Assembly (NCBI GenBank): GCA_964034945.1
Contig: OZ035960.1
Coordinates: 27,701,487-27,765,486, forward strand
Reading direction: 5' to 3'
DNA from: Chrysopilus asiliformis
Lineage: Eukaryota > Arthropoda > Insecta > Diptera > Rhagionidae
DNA length: 64,000 bases
Shown here: piece after piece, positions 1 to 12,800 of the stretch
Numbering within the stretch: position 1 is the first letter of the stretch
Layout of the letters: the number at the start of each line of letters is the position of its first letter
Notes under the pieces: generated by a model
The model's database searches: none
Seen by the model: only the letters and a program-made list of their open reading frames with translations
What the model was told of the DNA's origin: nothing
Position numbers and translations under genes: made by a program

Positions 1-637
1 TCCCCTTTTTCTTACAGTTTCCTCGATTTATGTCTGTTTGTCTATAACTTGAGAACGACTGCACTAACTTGCATGAAACCTATTTTATTCAGTAATTGCA
101 ATGAATTTTGTTAGTGGTTGTTAATGCTTTCATGAGTTAGCAGGGATGGGACGGGGAGCATTGGGTCAACTTATGACCTAAAGACGCATCTTGATGCCAG
201 TGCGCTCCCCTGAAAGTTTCACCCAAATCGATTCAGTGGTTCTTAAGTTTTAATCGAACAAACAGACAGACACACAAGCGAACAGACAGATAGACATATC
301 ATATAACAGATTTGAAATAAAAAAAATATCACAGCCGTACTATTATGTTCTACTATTTGAAGCCTTACTAATTTTAGGAAATCCGAATTTCTTTAATTCC
401 AAACATACAGTAGACTAACTTTATCCTGAAATTCGACGACATGCACGAATGCCAAATTTCTTATCAATCGGTTCTGATGTTTTTGCATGAAAAACTCACA
501 TAAAAATACCAACATATTTCTACACCGATTGTCATTAGCAATATTATTATTTTTAAATGTGCACAACCCACAGTGGTACACAGGTTTGTTGTAAAATAAA
601 ATAAAAGTTTATTATTTATATTTTATTTCGATTACAG
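1..637. other. Intron of the RASGEF1-like gene: degenerate CTGTC-type repeat
   Basis: No exon is visible here. Positions about 20-290 look like an old repeat. It has TGTCTGTTTGTC near 31-43 and AAACAGACAGAC near 258-270, so its ends are roughly inverted, with a stretch like the 'AATCGATTCAGTGGTTCTTAAG' boilerplate seen in several insect repeats. The rest is A/T-rich with nothing recognised. Confidence 0.4.
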
Positions 638-834
638 GAGTTCGTATTTTCATTTTTATTATCATCACGGGTCTTTATACGACCTCATGAACTATTAGGA
701 AGACTATTATCCTCTGTACCTGAGACTGAATCACTTGAACGTTTAGTTGGATTATTAGGCGTTTGGACAAAGACTTTTCCTTATGATTTTCGTGATGAAC
801 GAATAATGAGCCATGTTAAACATATCGTTACTAG
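638..834 (+). CDS. RASGEF1-like exon a (RasGEF_N start)
   Basis: The 197-nt exon follows ATTACAG and ends at TAG|GTAAAT. It encodes the start of the N-terminal RasGEF motif (EFVFSFLLSSRVFIRP, then WTKTFPYDFRDERIMSH). It starts in phase 0 and leaves two bases of an arginine codon completed by the next exon. An upstream exon must exist before position 1, because the family has conserved residues just before this point. Confidence 0.93.
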
Positions 835-3800
835 GTAAATATAAAAGGAAATTCAAATAAAAAGTTTGTTTGTAGTGAAAAATAGCAAAATTTGCATATG
901 CTATTTTTGAGGACATTTTAGAGGATTTAAAAGTCTTGATGCGATCAGGTTTTTTTTTTTTTTTCAAAAAGCTATTTCCGAGGGGTTTTGTGGTGCGAAA
1001 ATAACTTATGTAAAAAAAACTTTAACCCGTCAACGATGGGTCTACATTTAGTTATTCATAAATTACACATTTTTCGGAGTTTTTGATTCACACTAGTTAA
1101 TTTAAATTTACGTCCTTATTTTTATTCGGCGTAAATTTACAAAGAATTTGAGGGCCTTATTATATTTTCTGAATACGAAAAGAGACCGTAGATTTAAATT
1201 TACGGATAGATAGTGAATTAAATTTTGTGAATAAGCCCATGCAAAAGCTTTTTGCCAATTATGCAAGATATTCGCTTTATTAATCGAATAAAAATCCAAC
1301 AAATCCAATTTGTAATTTCAAAACATTTGCAGATGTTCAAAAACAGGATTAGAGGATATAGTTTCAGTAATGTTGAGTGCCTTGTTAAACCGTTTGACTG
1401 ACTTAGAACAACATGAAGAACATTTTCGTGCATGCCAAAATACTTCAGACAAGGTAACTAATTATACATGCATATTATTTTAAAAAAGTTCGTCTTTTGT
1501 TTTGTTTCAAAAAAAAACCTCCGGGTGAAAATTTTATGAATGTATCATCATATTTTTATTCTTTAGTTATTTTCACAATGCAATAATATAAATTATTCAA
1601 CAAGAAAATACAAAAAAAAACCTTTTTAAAAATTTTAAATAGACAGATTCCATAGAATGTCCAACACCAACTCAATTTGCTCAAATCCTTTGTCGTATAG
1701 AACGAAAACTTGCAAAACATGTTGGCCCGGAGGAGTTTGTACAATGCAGTAGTAACATCCTTATGGATAAACAGGTAAACTAGCTAAGTTTTTGAAAATA
1801 TATACATTTTTGATGCATACCACATCTCTGCACAATATAAATTTTACAAAAAAATATTATTTCAAGTTTAAATTGTTAGACAAACTATTGTACATTTTTT
1901 TTTTCTTTTCACTATATTCTACTGCCATTTATTTCAAATCCCATTTTATCCTTCCTTTATTTTAAACCAAGCGGATAAAATTTCATATTTTTTTACACCG
2001 TTTGATACCCGGTTTAGCAGTTCGGTTGACTAGCGGAAAATATAAAATTCCAGGGGAATCGGGTCAAGCTCGTTAGCTTACAGAGAATACTGTATATAGT
2101 TTTCTCTAAATCCATATGCCAGGTTTTTTTTACACATTTAGATGGATAAATATAGATACTTCATAGCATATACCGAAGTGAGTCAAACTTTCCACTGGGT
2201 ACATCATAAGTTGGAAATTTTCTTCACAGTTTTTATCTCAACGTTCTTCGCCATTCTTTTATGTTTAGTTTACTTTACCCTACTTTTCTAGTATCAGACA
2301 TATGGTTTTTTGGCCATACTTTGAGTATAAAAACCAACCACACTTGAGCGGTTTTCACAACTTTTTACTGCTTGAATTTAAAAAAAAATCTTCAACCACG
2401 AAAGATAAAATAATAAAGTAAAAACTCCCAGCATTATTAATTTATCTAAAAGTGCAATTACGTCTAAAAATTGCAAGATAACAGGGTCATTTATTTAAAC
2501 TGAAAATTTGCTACTTTCTAAGGTGGGACAGCTTATACAAAAAAGGGTTTGTTTAACGTTTCATTAAATCAAGTTGTAAAAGAAATTTTACAAACAACAG
2601 AAAATTTACTAGCTAATATTTAAGTTTTAAACTATCTTCTATGCAAAAATATTGCTTGCAAGCTAGGGTGACCATATGTCGGGACAGTGCCGGGTCTAGG
2701 AATGCTGTCCCGGCGTCCCGGAAACTTTTTTTTATCCCGGGTTATTCGATTTGGTCTTAAAACCTATAAATTTTAGCATGCGGCTTTTTTTTATAAATTT
2801 CTAACTTCAGTGTTTTTCTTTTAAAGAATTAAACTAACCTCAATTTTTTTTTGGAAAATATTTGAGAGTGTCAGATACAGTTTTCATAGCTTACGCAGTT
2901 TTCCTAGTTGAGTATTTTTCGATTCTTTTCAAATCGGCAAAAAATTATCCTTCCTCAATCCCGCCGGTCATCGGTCCGGGATTCACGAACAAAAAATATA
3001 GTCACCCTATTTAAAAACGAATTTATTACGCTAACTCGATTTTGTCAAAATCCAGGGGAAAATAAGCGATTAACAATGGAGCTGGTCGTGGGGCTGGGTG
3101 AGAAAGGGTGGCTAAAATAGAAGAACAAATTTTTTGTAGGGAAAAATAATTAATAAATATACGCCGCAGGGGAACTTTTTTGATGCAGAATGCTGTTAAA
3201 TGATTTAAATAAAAAGCTACGAAATTAACTAAATTTCTTATGTTTTTCACGTTCCAATTCCGTCAATAAATTCAAAGAAAATTTTAAAAAAATACTTTAA
3301 AAAAATGTGCCACAGTCGAAAAAATATTATTTACAGAATCCCGCAATCAAATTCGAGTATGTTTTGCATAGTCAGTGGTGTTTTTTTTATTTTCCAATTA
3401 ATTTTAACACTAAATTAAATTATTCGGCGACTATTTCATACGCAGGGTAAGTTTTGCCATGCTGCTTGCAGGTCAACCAAAAACAGTGGGTTTTGACGAA
3501 AAAATAAGAAATCCGTTGTCCTGCTATTTATAAAATTAATAGTTTTTGAATTATAACGATCCTATTTTTTTAAAAGGAACATCCCAGTTGAAAAATTAAT
3601 GACCAACAAAGAGTACATGCCTCTACTAATAAACTAGCGGTTATTGTCTTTCAACTGAGAGGTTTTTTTCAAAAAAAAATGAAGCTCGTCATAGTTGTCT
3701 GCTTCAGATTTTGTTAAATCTATCAAGTATCTGCCCTGCAAAACTGCCCTGCGTATGAAATAGGCGTAATTATTCGGGACAAAGATTTTGTTTCCGGGAT

Positions 3801-6800
3801 GCTGGGTAAACTTCCCTTAATACCGGGACGTATGGTTACCCTAACAATTATAAATCAAAGGTATATTTTTGATCAAGACATTCCCCCATTAATAACGACC
3901 ATTATTTCTAATTTCTTTAACTGATCCTCGAATCGTAATCCTTACCAATCAATATCGGTGTTAGTGACTTTTGAATTTTCTGTAATTTTATAAAATTTCA
4001 CAAATAACTTTCTCTTGAGCTTTAATAATGGCTAATGTTGTTATTATTGCACGTTATTATACCTAGGCAATTTAGCCCGAAGATAAACATAAAATCCTGT
4101 TAATTAACAATAAAGATAAAATGTTTCGATATAATACTAAAGTACATCGACTGTATCCTGATAAGATTTAGGAAAATGTATACGAAGGAAACGACAGAGA
4201 AAATTGATCTGAATTGATTAATTCGGCTGATATCTAAGACAAAACAACCATTGCCGGGAAGAATACAGGAAATTTCTTGTAAAAACAAGAATCAACACAA
4301 ATTAGTGCCATTACTTAAGTAGTTTTATCTCAATTACCCTTTCAACTTTGAAAGATGTTGCCAAAAGGTGTTTTTTATTTGTTGTTTCATTGCAATTAAA
4401 AATTAATTTTTCATTTTAATTCCCTCAAATCTCTGAAATTCCACTCTCAATTGCTATAAATTAAAAATATTTTATTTTTCGAAAAAAAAATGTAAAAATC
4501 TTTTTTTGAAAAATAATTTCAAATATTGTTTACACGACATACATTTAGGCGAAAAAATCGGATACACCATCGACGTCGGGTGGTCCACCAGGAATTCAGG
4601 ATCCAAAGAAAACATGCAATTTAGAAACATATCTGGAATGGTCAGCACGTTTGCGATTATTCGTGTGTAATGAAATTTTACAGGTAAATATAATCAATTT
4701 GTAAATAAGATTTATATTTTATGAAGTTTCCAGGGTTATATATCTCTGACGATATTTTTAGTTCTATATAATTATTTATACCATATTACGACATTTCGTA
4801 TTAAATTGTACGTTGTTAGTATTACTAACGAGTAGTACGGTCAATGTTGCCTAAATCAATATTTGATCTACTCGGCCATATATAAACGATGCAAACTTAG
4901 ATAAACTAAACTCTAAGCTACAAGTGCTGCATATTGATTAAATCGATTGATCTCAATCACCATATCACGTTTATTAAGTTAGCCTTCATTACAGTTTACA
5001 CACCTGTTAACTGGATAATCATTGCCAATTAATATTTAATCAGTTAAATAAATTTATTTCTATATCTATCGTCTATCGTTAAATAAATTTATTTCTATAT
5101 CTATCGTATATTTTCGTTATAATATTAATTCCATTATGTTTACTATAATAATATAAGCGTGTTATTGCTAAAATATAATCAATAGTTTAACAATAAAGAT
5201 ACAGCCTGAAAAATTTTATGTGAAAAAAAAACATTTAAAAAAAACTAGGTATCATTTAAAAAAATGTACAAAAAGGGAAAAAATAATTTTTTGGGCTCTG
5301 TAAATCATAATTTTGTATTTAAATAAAACACAAAATAATTGAGATATCGGGCTGAAATTTATTCCAGGTGTAGTGAACATGTTACATTTAAGTATGAAAT
5401 TCGATGTCGTTCATATGGCCACCGCGAGCACGTTTGCTGATTGATTCTTTGGAGCCAATTTTCCACCACTCTTCCACACATATCGGCCAAAACGTTGGCA
5501 ATTTCGCGTTCGATATTGTTCTTGAGCTCCTCTAACGTTGTTGGCTTGTTGGCTTAACATAACCCCATAAAAAGAAATCCAACGGCGTTAAATCGCATGA
5601 GCGAGGTGGCCATTCGACCGGACCATTTCTCGAGATTACACGATTACCAAACTTCTCCTTCAATAGATCAATTGTTTGACCAGCTGTGTGGCATTGCTCG
5701 TTCGTGAACTTCACCATGATAAAAATGTAAACATTGACTGAGGTTTTAGCATTGCCAGATCATAAAAAAAGTTTTAGGGTGTGTTTTTATTAAAATACAA
5801 AATTGTTATGTCCTTATTGAAAGACCCTTTATAAGCGGTATAAATATTTTTTTATATTTATTTATGAAAGTATTATTTGTTAGAAATTTCTGATCTTTGA
5901 CCGCAGCACCTTCCAGGAGCGACAACATCCAATGCTTAACAACCCAAGAAATAATTTGTTATTTAACAACCCAAGAAACAAAAAAAAAACCTTCAATTTA
6001 GGTTACATTTTAGATGGTCTCCGAATAAACCCGCCAAAAACTGTTATTTTGAAACCAGCTTCTAAATAGGATTTCTGAAACGTTTCTGAAAGGTTACAGA
6101 AACCAAATGTGTAACTTTTGAGTTTTGTTACCATGGTTTCAAATACGTTTCTTATCCAGAATGTAACCTCAAATTGTTACTTGGGAACATCCAATCGAAA
6201 AAAAAATAAGAAAGTGGACATAACTGTAAACGCAAGATGGTTTGACGTGAAATTGGCCAATTTGCTATTTTTACACAAAATTTCCAAATTTTCCAACCTT
6301 AACGGACGCAGTTAAAGTTGTTTCAAAATTGTTGAAATTTTGTCAGGATTATCGCGATTTTTAGTTGTCATTTTTGCTGTATTCGGCCCACTCTAATGTC
6401 CGTGCATCTGTCTGTCAATCTGTTTTTGGGAAAAAATGAAAAAATTTCAGTTGAAAAAAAATCAGTTTTTTCAAAATCTCTTGAAAACCATGCACTTTTA
6501 TGAAAAAATGCTCATATTCAAATTTATATAAAATAGAATTTTCTACACTTTTTGCTTTAACAATTTTTTTGTGTCTTTTACGGTTCTCAAGATATTTGAG
6601 CTATTACGAAAAAATGCGTATAACCGAACTCAAAGAAAATAAAAAAAATTAATTATTGGTTTTTACGTATCATCGAGATATTTGAAAAAAATATGTTATT
6701 TTATACATGTTGTTTTCTGAAACGAAATATTACAGAGGAAAGCTTTTTATCATTCTTAGTCATTTGAGTTTGATTAGTGTAACTAAAAATGCAAAATTAC

Positions 6801-9800
6801 ATCCGTTTTTCGCCACGCTCATGTACGATTTTTAGGAATACATATCCTTACCTTTAAAATATCCTTCCGGACTTTTTGACCCCGGGATGAGATTTTTTTT
6901 CGGAAAGGATAATCAGGTTACTCTTACAGGACCTTTCATTACCCTTACAGATTTCTTAATGCCAGAATCAGATTTAGGGACCCCAAAAATCCCCAGATGA
7001 GGTTTTTTATAGAAAATTTGAGGAAACCCTTACAGGGCCTTCTGTTATCCCTACAAGGACGAAGTCATACATCAAGAGATTAAGTCCTCAAAAAACAACA
7101 TACGAATAGAATCCCAGTTAACCCGTTCGGTACATGTTTTTTTCTATAGGGGTTAAAAATTAAAAAAAAATCGAAAATTTTTTTTTTTTACAAATATGTC
7201 CACTGTAGTCCAGGGGTGGCTTCATGTAACTTATTTTCGATCGACTAATTAGTCGAAGGAAATTTTCCGTCGACCAAAACTTATTAAACAGGCGGACACT
7301 CACTCTGATGAACACGATATAAGAGTCTTTTCTGATTAATTTGGGGTCGCCGAATCCGAATCTGATAGTAAATTGACTGTACCAGCTCTACTTTTTCCGA
7401 TATGGTGGGTAACTTATTAAATGGTTTAAATATTTATAATCTGGAAGTCAACAATTATTTTTTTCTTCATATTTGAAAAAGTAGAGCTGGTACAGCCAAA
7501 CTACTGCCAGATTCGGATTCAGCTACCCCAAATTACCCAGAAAATACTGTTATATCGTGTGCACCAGAGTTAGTGTCTGCTTGTTTAATCAGTTTTGGTC
7601 GTCTAAAGATTTCCTTCGACTAGTTAGTCGATCGAAAAAGAGTTACATGAAGTCACCCCAGCTTTTTACTCAAAAAATCAAAATTGGGTCACAAATGCAC
7701 TTAACGGTGCACTGAATGAGAATAGTGTTAAAAATAAATAAATAATAAGTCAATTCAAATTTTTAACTGCGTTGCCATATTGTCGCCTGAGAATTTAATT
7801 GTCGTATGTTGCTCTAAACGTCTAACAACATACGACACTTAAATTCTCTGATGACGATATGGCATCAAAATACCGAATGGGTTAAATAAATTTCTGTACC
7901 TAGAATTTTAATTACAAAAAGTGTCATAAGCGTGATAAAAAAAATTTAAAACCCGAATTTTTCACATCTTTCGATATTTTCTGTTTTTTTGCCCCAATAA
8001 ATCAAATTACAAAATTTAAATGAATTTAAGTATAATGCATGGAAAATGTCATAAAAATGTTAACCTAATTTTACTTATTCACCGTTAATTTTATTATTAT
8101 TATCATGGAATTGCAGTGTAATGGAATCCGGGATCGTAGTAAAATCGTTGAATTATGGAGTGGTGTAGCACAATACTGCCTTTTGGTCGGGAACTATAAC
8201 AGTGCGACTGCAATTTTAGAATCTCTGGAGTCACCACCTATAGCCAGGTTAAAAGTAACGGTAAGTCAAATATTATTTAACATTTATATGTATATATATG
8301 TATTCGTCCTGAATATTATAGGAGTCTCGCAAAGGGTTTTACAACATCCATTCAATTACATTTCGTATTTATTTCCACCTTTCCGGCAACATATACATAT
8401 AAAAAATTCAACATCCTCATTCATTGGATTTCAATGGGATTTCCTCAATTTAAGCTTTCTCTATGTCTCTCTCTCTCAATTCCATAAATGTAAGGTAGAT
8501 ACCAAATGTGGAAATTTTTGTGTGCTTTCTTGGGCATGAAAAGAATATATCCGCACAGAAATTGCACTCGCATAGAAGGAAATTCCCGGACGAAGACCTC
8601 TTGCGGAACTGAATTTTCCGTACTTACAAAAAGGACTCCACCATAATTCAATATTGTCAGCTCTGATTTGTTGCAGGAGGCTGGCCATGCAGTAGCAACG
8701 TTATTTTTTCGGGTCAAATCTACACATAGTCATATTGTGGTTTCGACTAAGGAGTACCATATAAATCCATATACCCTAACCAAACCTAAAAGTTTGATTT
8801 CATGTCATGACTAAGCTACACAAATATTTTTTTTTTCGATTTTTTTATTCATTTCCTTGTTCTACATAGCCAAACATATGAAAACATAGAAACAGAGGTA
8901 TGGATATGAAGATAAAGCATCGACTATGAAGAAATTGTGTTTACATAGAATATACAGAAGAAAACCTTTTCGATACGTACCGATTTTTCAATACTTACAT
9001 GTATTAGATGTACCACATAAAGTTACAATACGGGATGCCAACTTTCTATAGGTAAACATACAAAAATACGATATAATTGGTATAAAATACTTTAGGAAAA
9101 TGGAAAAAAAAACTCCCTACGACCATGTGCATGCCGTAAAAATAATGAAATTACTTAGCGCGCTCGCAATTTACCATAGTGGTCTACAAAATATATTGGC
9201 GCGTTTCGGGGTGGAAAATATGATGGTTCAGTAATTACTCTCTTAATTCACCATGTCAGCATTAATTTATTGTTTTTGAAAGCTTAAAATACATTCGGTT
9301 TTTATGTTGTTGCTATTATTTCACAATTCATTTTAGTGGTAATCCTCCACCTCTTCACAACACAAATATGTAATGCTATTACGCTAAATCGTTTTATTAT
9401 GCTGTGGTTAAACAATTTCCATGTGCTTTTAAAAAAAACCACACTCAGATAATTTTTCCAGGTTAGCACGCCATTATCATTTTTAATTTAATTATTTTGC
9501 ATTTAAATATAGTGAGATTTTTACTTTATATAAAATTACTTTTACCTGCGGTTAACTTTACAATTTTTTTTAAAATCAATTTAAATTCTATTTTTATGGT
9601 TTACATAATAAAACAAAACTCTTTAAAAGATAGCTAAAAAAAATTCCAGCTGCTCGGCTTAAATAAAAACCAGAGGTGTGCAGTCGGAGTTTTTGGTTTT
9701 TGTTCGGAGTCGGAGTCGTTATAAAAGTCACAACTCTGAATCCGACAAAAAAAAATTCAAAAGAAAATTTTTCAACCTTTTGACTATTTATGGTTGAAAA

Positions 9801-12800
9801 TTTGGGTTGAGTTTTTCAACTACACTCCACTATTTAGTTAAACCATTTTCGACCGACGTGTTTTAAAAAACAAATTTTTGATTTGTTTTCAAGTTGTAGA
9901 CTGAGTTTTTCAACTTTTTAGAATTTAAGGCGACTGTCAGTGACCAAGGACTAGTCACAACTCTTAGGATGACAAAATCTCGGAGCGCAAGATGAATACT
10001 TTTGAGGGTAAAGATGTAGTTTCCGATGTCGTGCACCGGTCCGATTCACTCCTGCAAATAAACAGAAAACAACACGTAAGTCTATAAGACTTAGTGAGGG
10101 CTTAGAATTACCCTAATCCGTAACACAACATTTTCGTATTTTCACGGTCAAATTCCCCCTGCCTTGTTTCTCTACATATTCGGATTTGAAAAACTTCCCA
10201 TTTCATTTACGTCTATTTCATACGCAGGGCAAGTTTTGCCATGCTGCTTGCAGGTCAATCAAAAACAGTGGGTTTTGATGAGAAAATAAGAAACTCGTAG
10301 CCCTGCTGTTTTTAAAATTAATAGTTTTTGAAATGTCGTAAAATAACTTTTATTTATTTGCCCTGCATTTCATAGTTATTTTTTAATTGAGATTTTCCTT
10401 TTAAATATTGAGGATCGTCATAATAAGTAAGCTTTAGACTTTTTTTTTAATTTTTCAGTGATTGGTATAACAGGGCCTTGATAATAGTTATATTGGGCTG
10501 TAAAATCAAATTATTCTGTACTGTGCTGAAATATGAAATGCCCGGCAATTTGCCCTGCGTATGAAATATACGCATTTCATTTGCCATAGAAAAAATCACT
10601 GGAAAATCTCACCTTTTGTGCCAAAATCGCTATACAGATGGTGAATTGTAAGCCAGAGTAAGGGTGTAAATGTACTTATTTTAAACCGACTTAATTTAAA
10701 ATTCAAAAGCTAAACCTCAAACACTATATACTCTGTATGAGAATCATATGGATTTAGTATACCGTGGGTAACACATCGAACCAATCGTCGGACAGAGAAA
10801 ATAAAATACACTTCAGTGTTTGGAATGACAAAAGATTTTAATTTCCGCGTGTCCATCCGCCTGTCCGACCGTCTGTCGATCCGTCCGTCTGTCTGTCCGT
10901 AAACACCATAACATTCGAAAAGTTTGAACTAAAGACTTGAAATTTTGCATAGTCGCGTTTCTCATAAGTAGCAATGCTTGAACTGGCAAAATCGCACAAT
11001 CCTTAGGCTTCCCTCATGCAAATGAAGCAGTTTTCTTTACAATTTTCTCGAAAACGGTGCGTCGAATTGAAAAATTTGTAAAGCTAAAATATGTATATTT
11101 AGAGTATGATTTTTCATAATCGTATCATACATCAAAATCCAATCAAACCACTCCTTCTGTCTGATTTTACATAATTCTTTCCTACAATATGGCTTTACAT
11201 AGTCGTTTTATACATCAAAATCCAAACGGACTTTGCTTTCCCCGTCCCCAACACAAATGGACTTTTTAAATAAATCGTTGCTCAAAAATGAAGCATTAGT
11301 TTTCCAGGATCTTCGACCCAAAATTATTCAAAATAAAATACTAAAATCCTAGAGGTGTTGAAATTCAAATAATTATATTGCAGTACAGATTAAAGTTGGC
11401 CCTCCATTACCATGATTTTTCCCAACTGCAAAAAAATAGAGACACATTTATGTGAAGATACCTTGGCGAGAAAGGGAGATAAGAATCAACTGCAAAAATT
11501 TGTCGGTAACTGCAAAAATAATTTCCCCGCTTTTTTTATGGCGATTTTATGGTTGCAGTTGACGGACTTCAGCTTTTTTATAGCGATTTCTACTACAATC
11601 ACACATTGTCCCTGTAAGTGAATAGTGAGCACAGACACATACAAAGTGCTATTATAGCGTAGCTGTCATTTTTCATGTAGTTCAAACACACACATGCAGC
11701 TGTATAGCTTTATTTCTATGCTAATTTGAACCTTATATTCGTAGCATAAGGTTTGATATGATTGCTATAAAGTTGTTAAACTGGAAGGGAAAGCGTTTAT
11801 ACTTGTATCCAGTCATTCCTATTTAGATCTATATAAGTCTATCTTGCTCTAGTTTTCTGCATTTTTTTGCAGTTACAGCAGTCATGGTAATAGAGATCCT
11901 CCTTAAAGGCTTTCCTCCATTACCATGACTTCTGTAACTGCAAAAAAATGCAGAAAACTAGAGCAAGATAGACTTATGTAGATCTAAAAAGGAATGACTG
12001 AATACAAGTTAAACGCTATCCCTTCCAGTTTTACAATTTTATAGCAATCATATCAAACCTTATGCTATGAATATAATGTTCAAATTGGCATGGTAACAAA
12101 GCTTTTGACTATGCATGAGAAGGAGAAAAATGACATCACGCTATAATAACAGTTTGAATGTGTCCGTGCTTACTATTCACTTACAGGGACAATGTGTGAT
12201 TGTAGTAGAAATCGCCATAAAAAACAGGGGAAATTATTCTTGCAGTTGCCGACAAATTTTTGCAGTTGATTCTTATCTCCCGTTCTCGTCAACGTATCTT
12301 CACATAAATGTGTCTCTATTTTTTTGCAGTTGCCGAGGTCATGGTAATGGAGGGCGACCTTAATCCTTTCCTAAAATATGACTTTACATAATCGTTTCAT
12401 ACATCGAAATCCAAATGGACTTTGCTTTCCCCGTCTCCAAGACAAATGGACTTTTTTAAATAAATCTTTTTACAAAAATGAAGCTTTTGTTTTCCAGGAT
12501 CCTCGATCCAAAATTATTCAAAATAAAATACTCAAATCCTAGAGGTCGTGAAATTCAAACAATTATATTGCAGTTACAGATTAAGTTCATAAAACATTCG
12601 TTAGTGGATATAATGAGATACTTCAAACATTTAAGACAACAAAAAAAAGGGGAGGGGGGGGGGGTTACGGTAATCTTCCAATGCTACTAAACTCCTTGCC
12701 AAAATCACGAAAAGCTTACATTCGAAACGACGAAAATATGTAACATTGTGAAGCACACTGTATTTTATAAACAGCCCCTAAAACCTAAGTTTATGAAAAT

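Larger units (their letters stand above)
1775..4548. other. 2.8-kb intron with a nested repeat pair
   Basis: Holds a long TIR element (about 2664-3843) interrupted by the 340-bp element at 3428-3767. The remaining sequence at 1775-2660 and 3850-4548 is plain A/T-rich with no feature I can support. Confidence 0.6.
4684..8116. other. 3.4-kb intron: mariner remnant, inverted repeat, minisatellite-like block
   Basis: Contains a short tandem duplication of about 38 bp (5043-5106, unit GTTAAATAAATTTATTTCTA...), a deleted mariner relic (about 5385-5833), a degenerate CTGTC repeat (about 6390-6430), a block of repeated 'CCTTACAGG' sentences (6835-7080) and a long inverted repeat (7211-7661). No exon of any gene is recognised. 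Confidence 0.6.

Noticed and set aside
8105..8539. 144-codon ORF starting at an ATG just before the RasGEF exon
   Set aside because: Only 8117-8260 is conserved; the ATG lies in the acceptor region and the codons after the GTAAGT at 8261 read intron.
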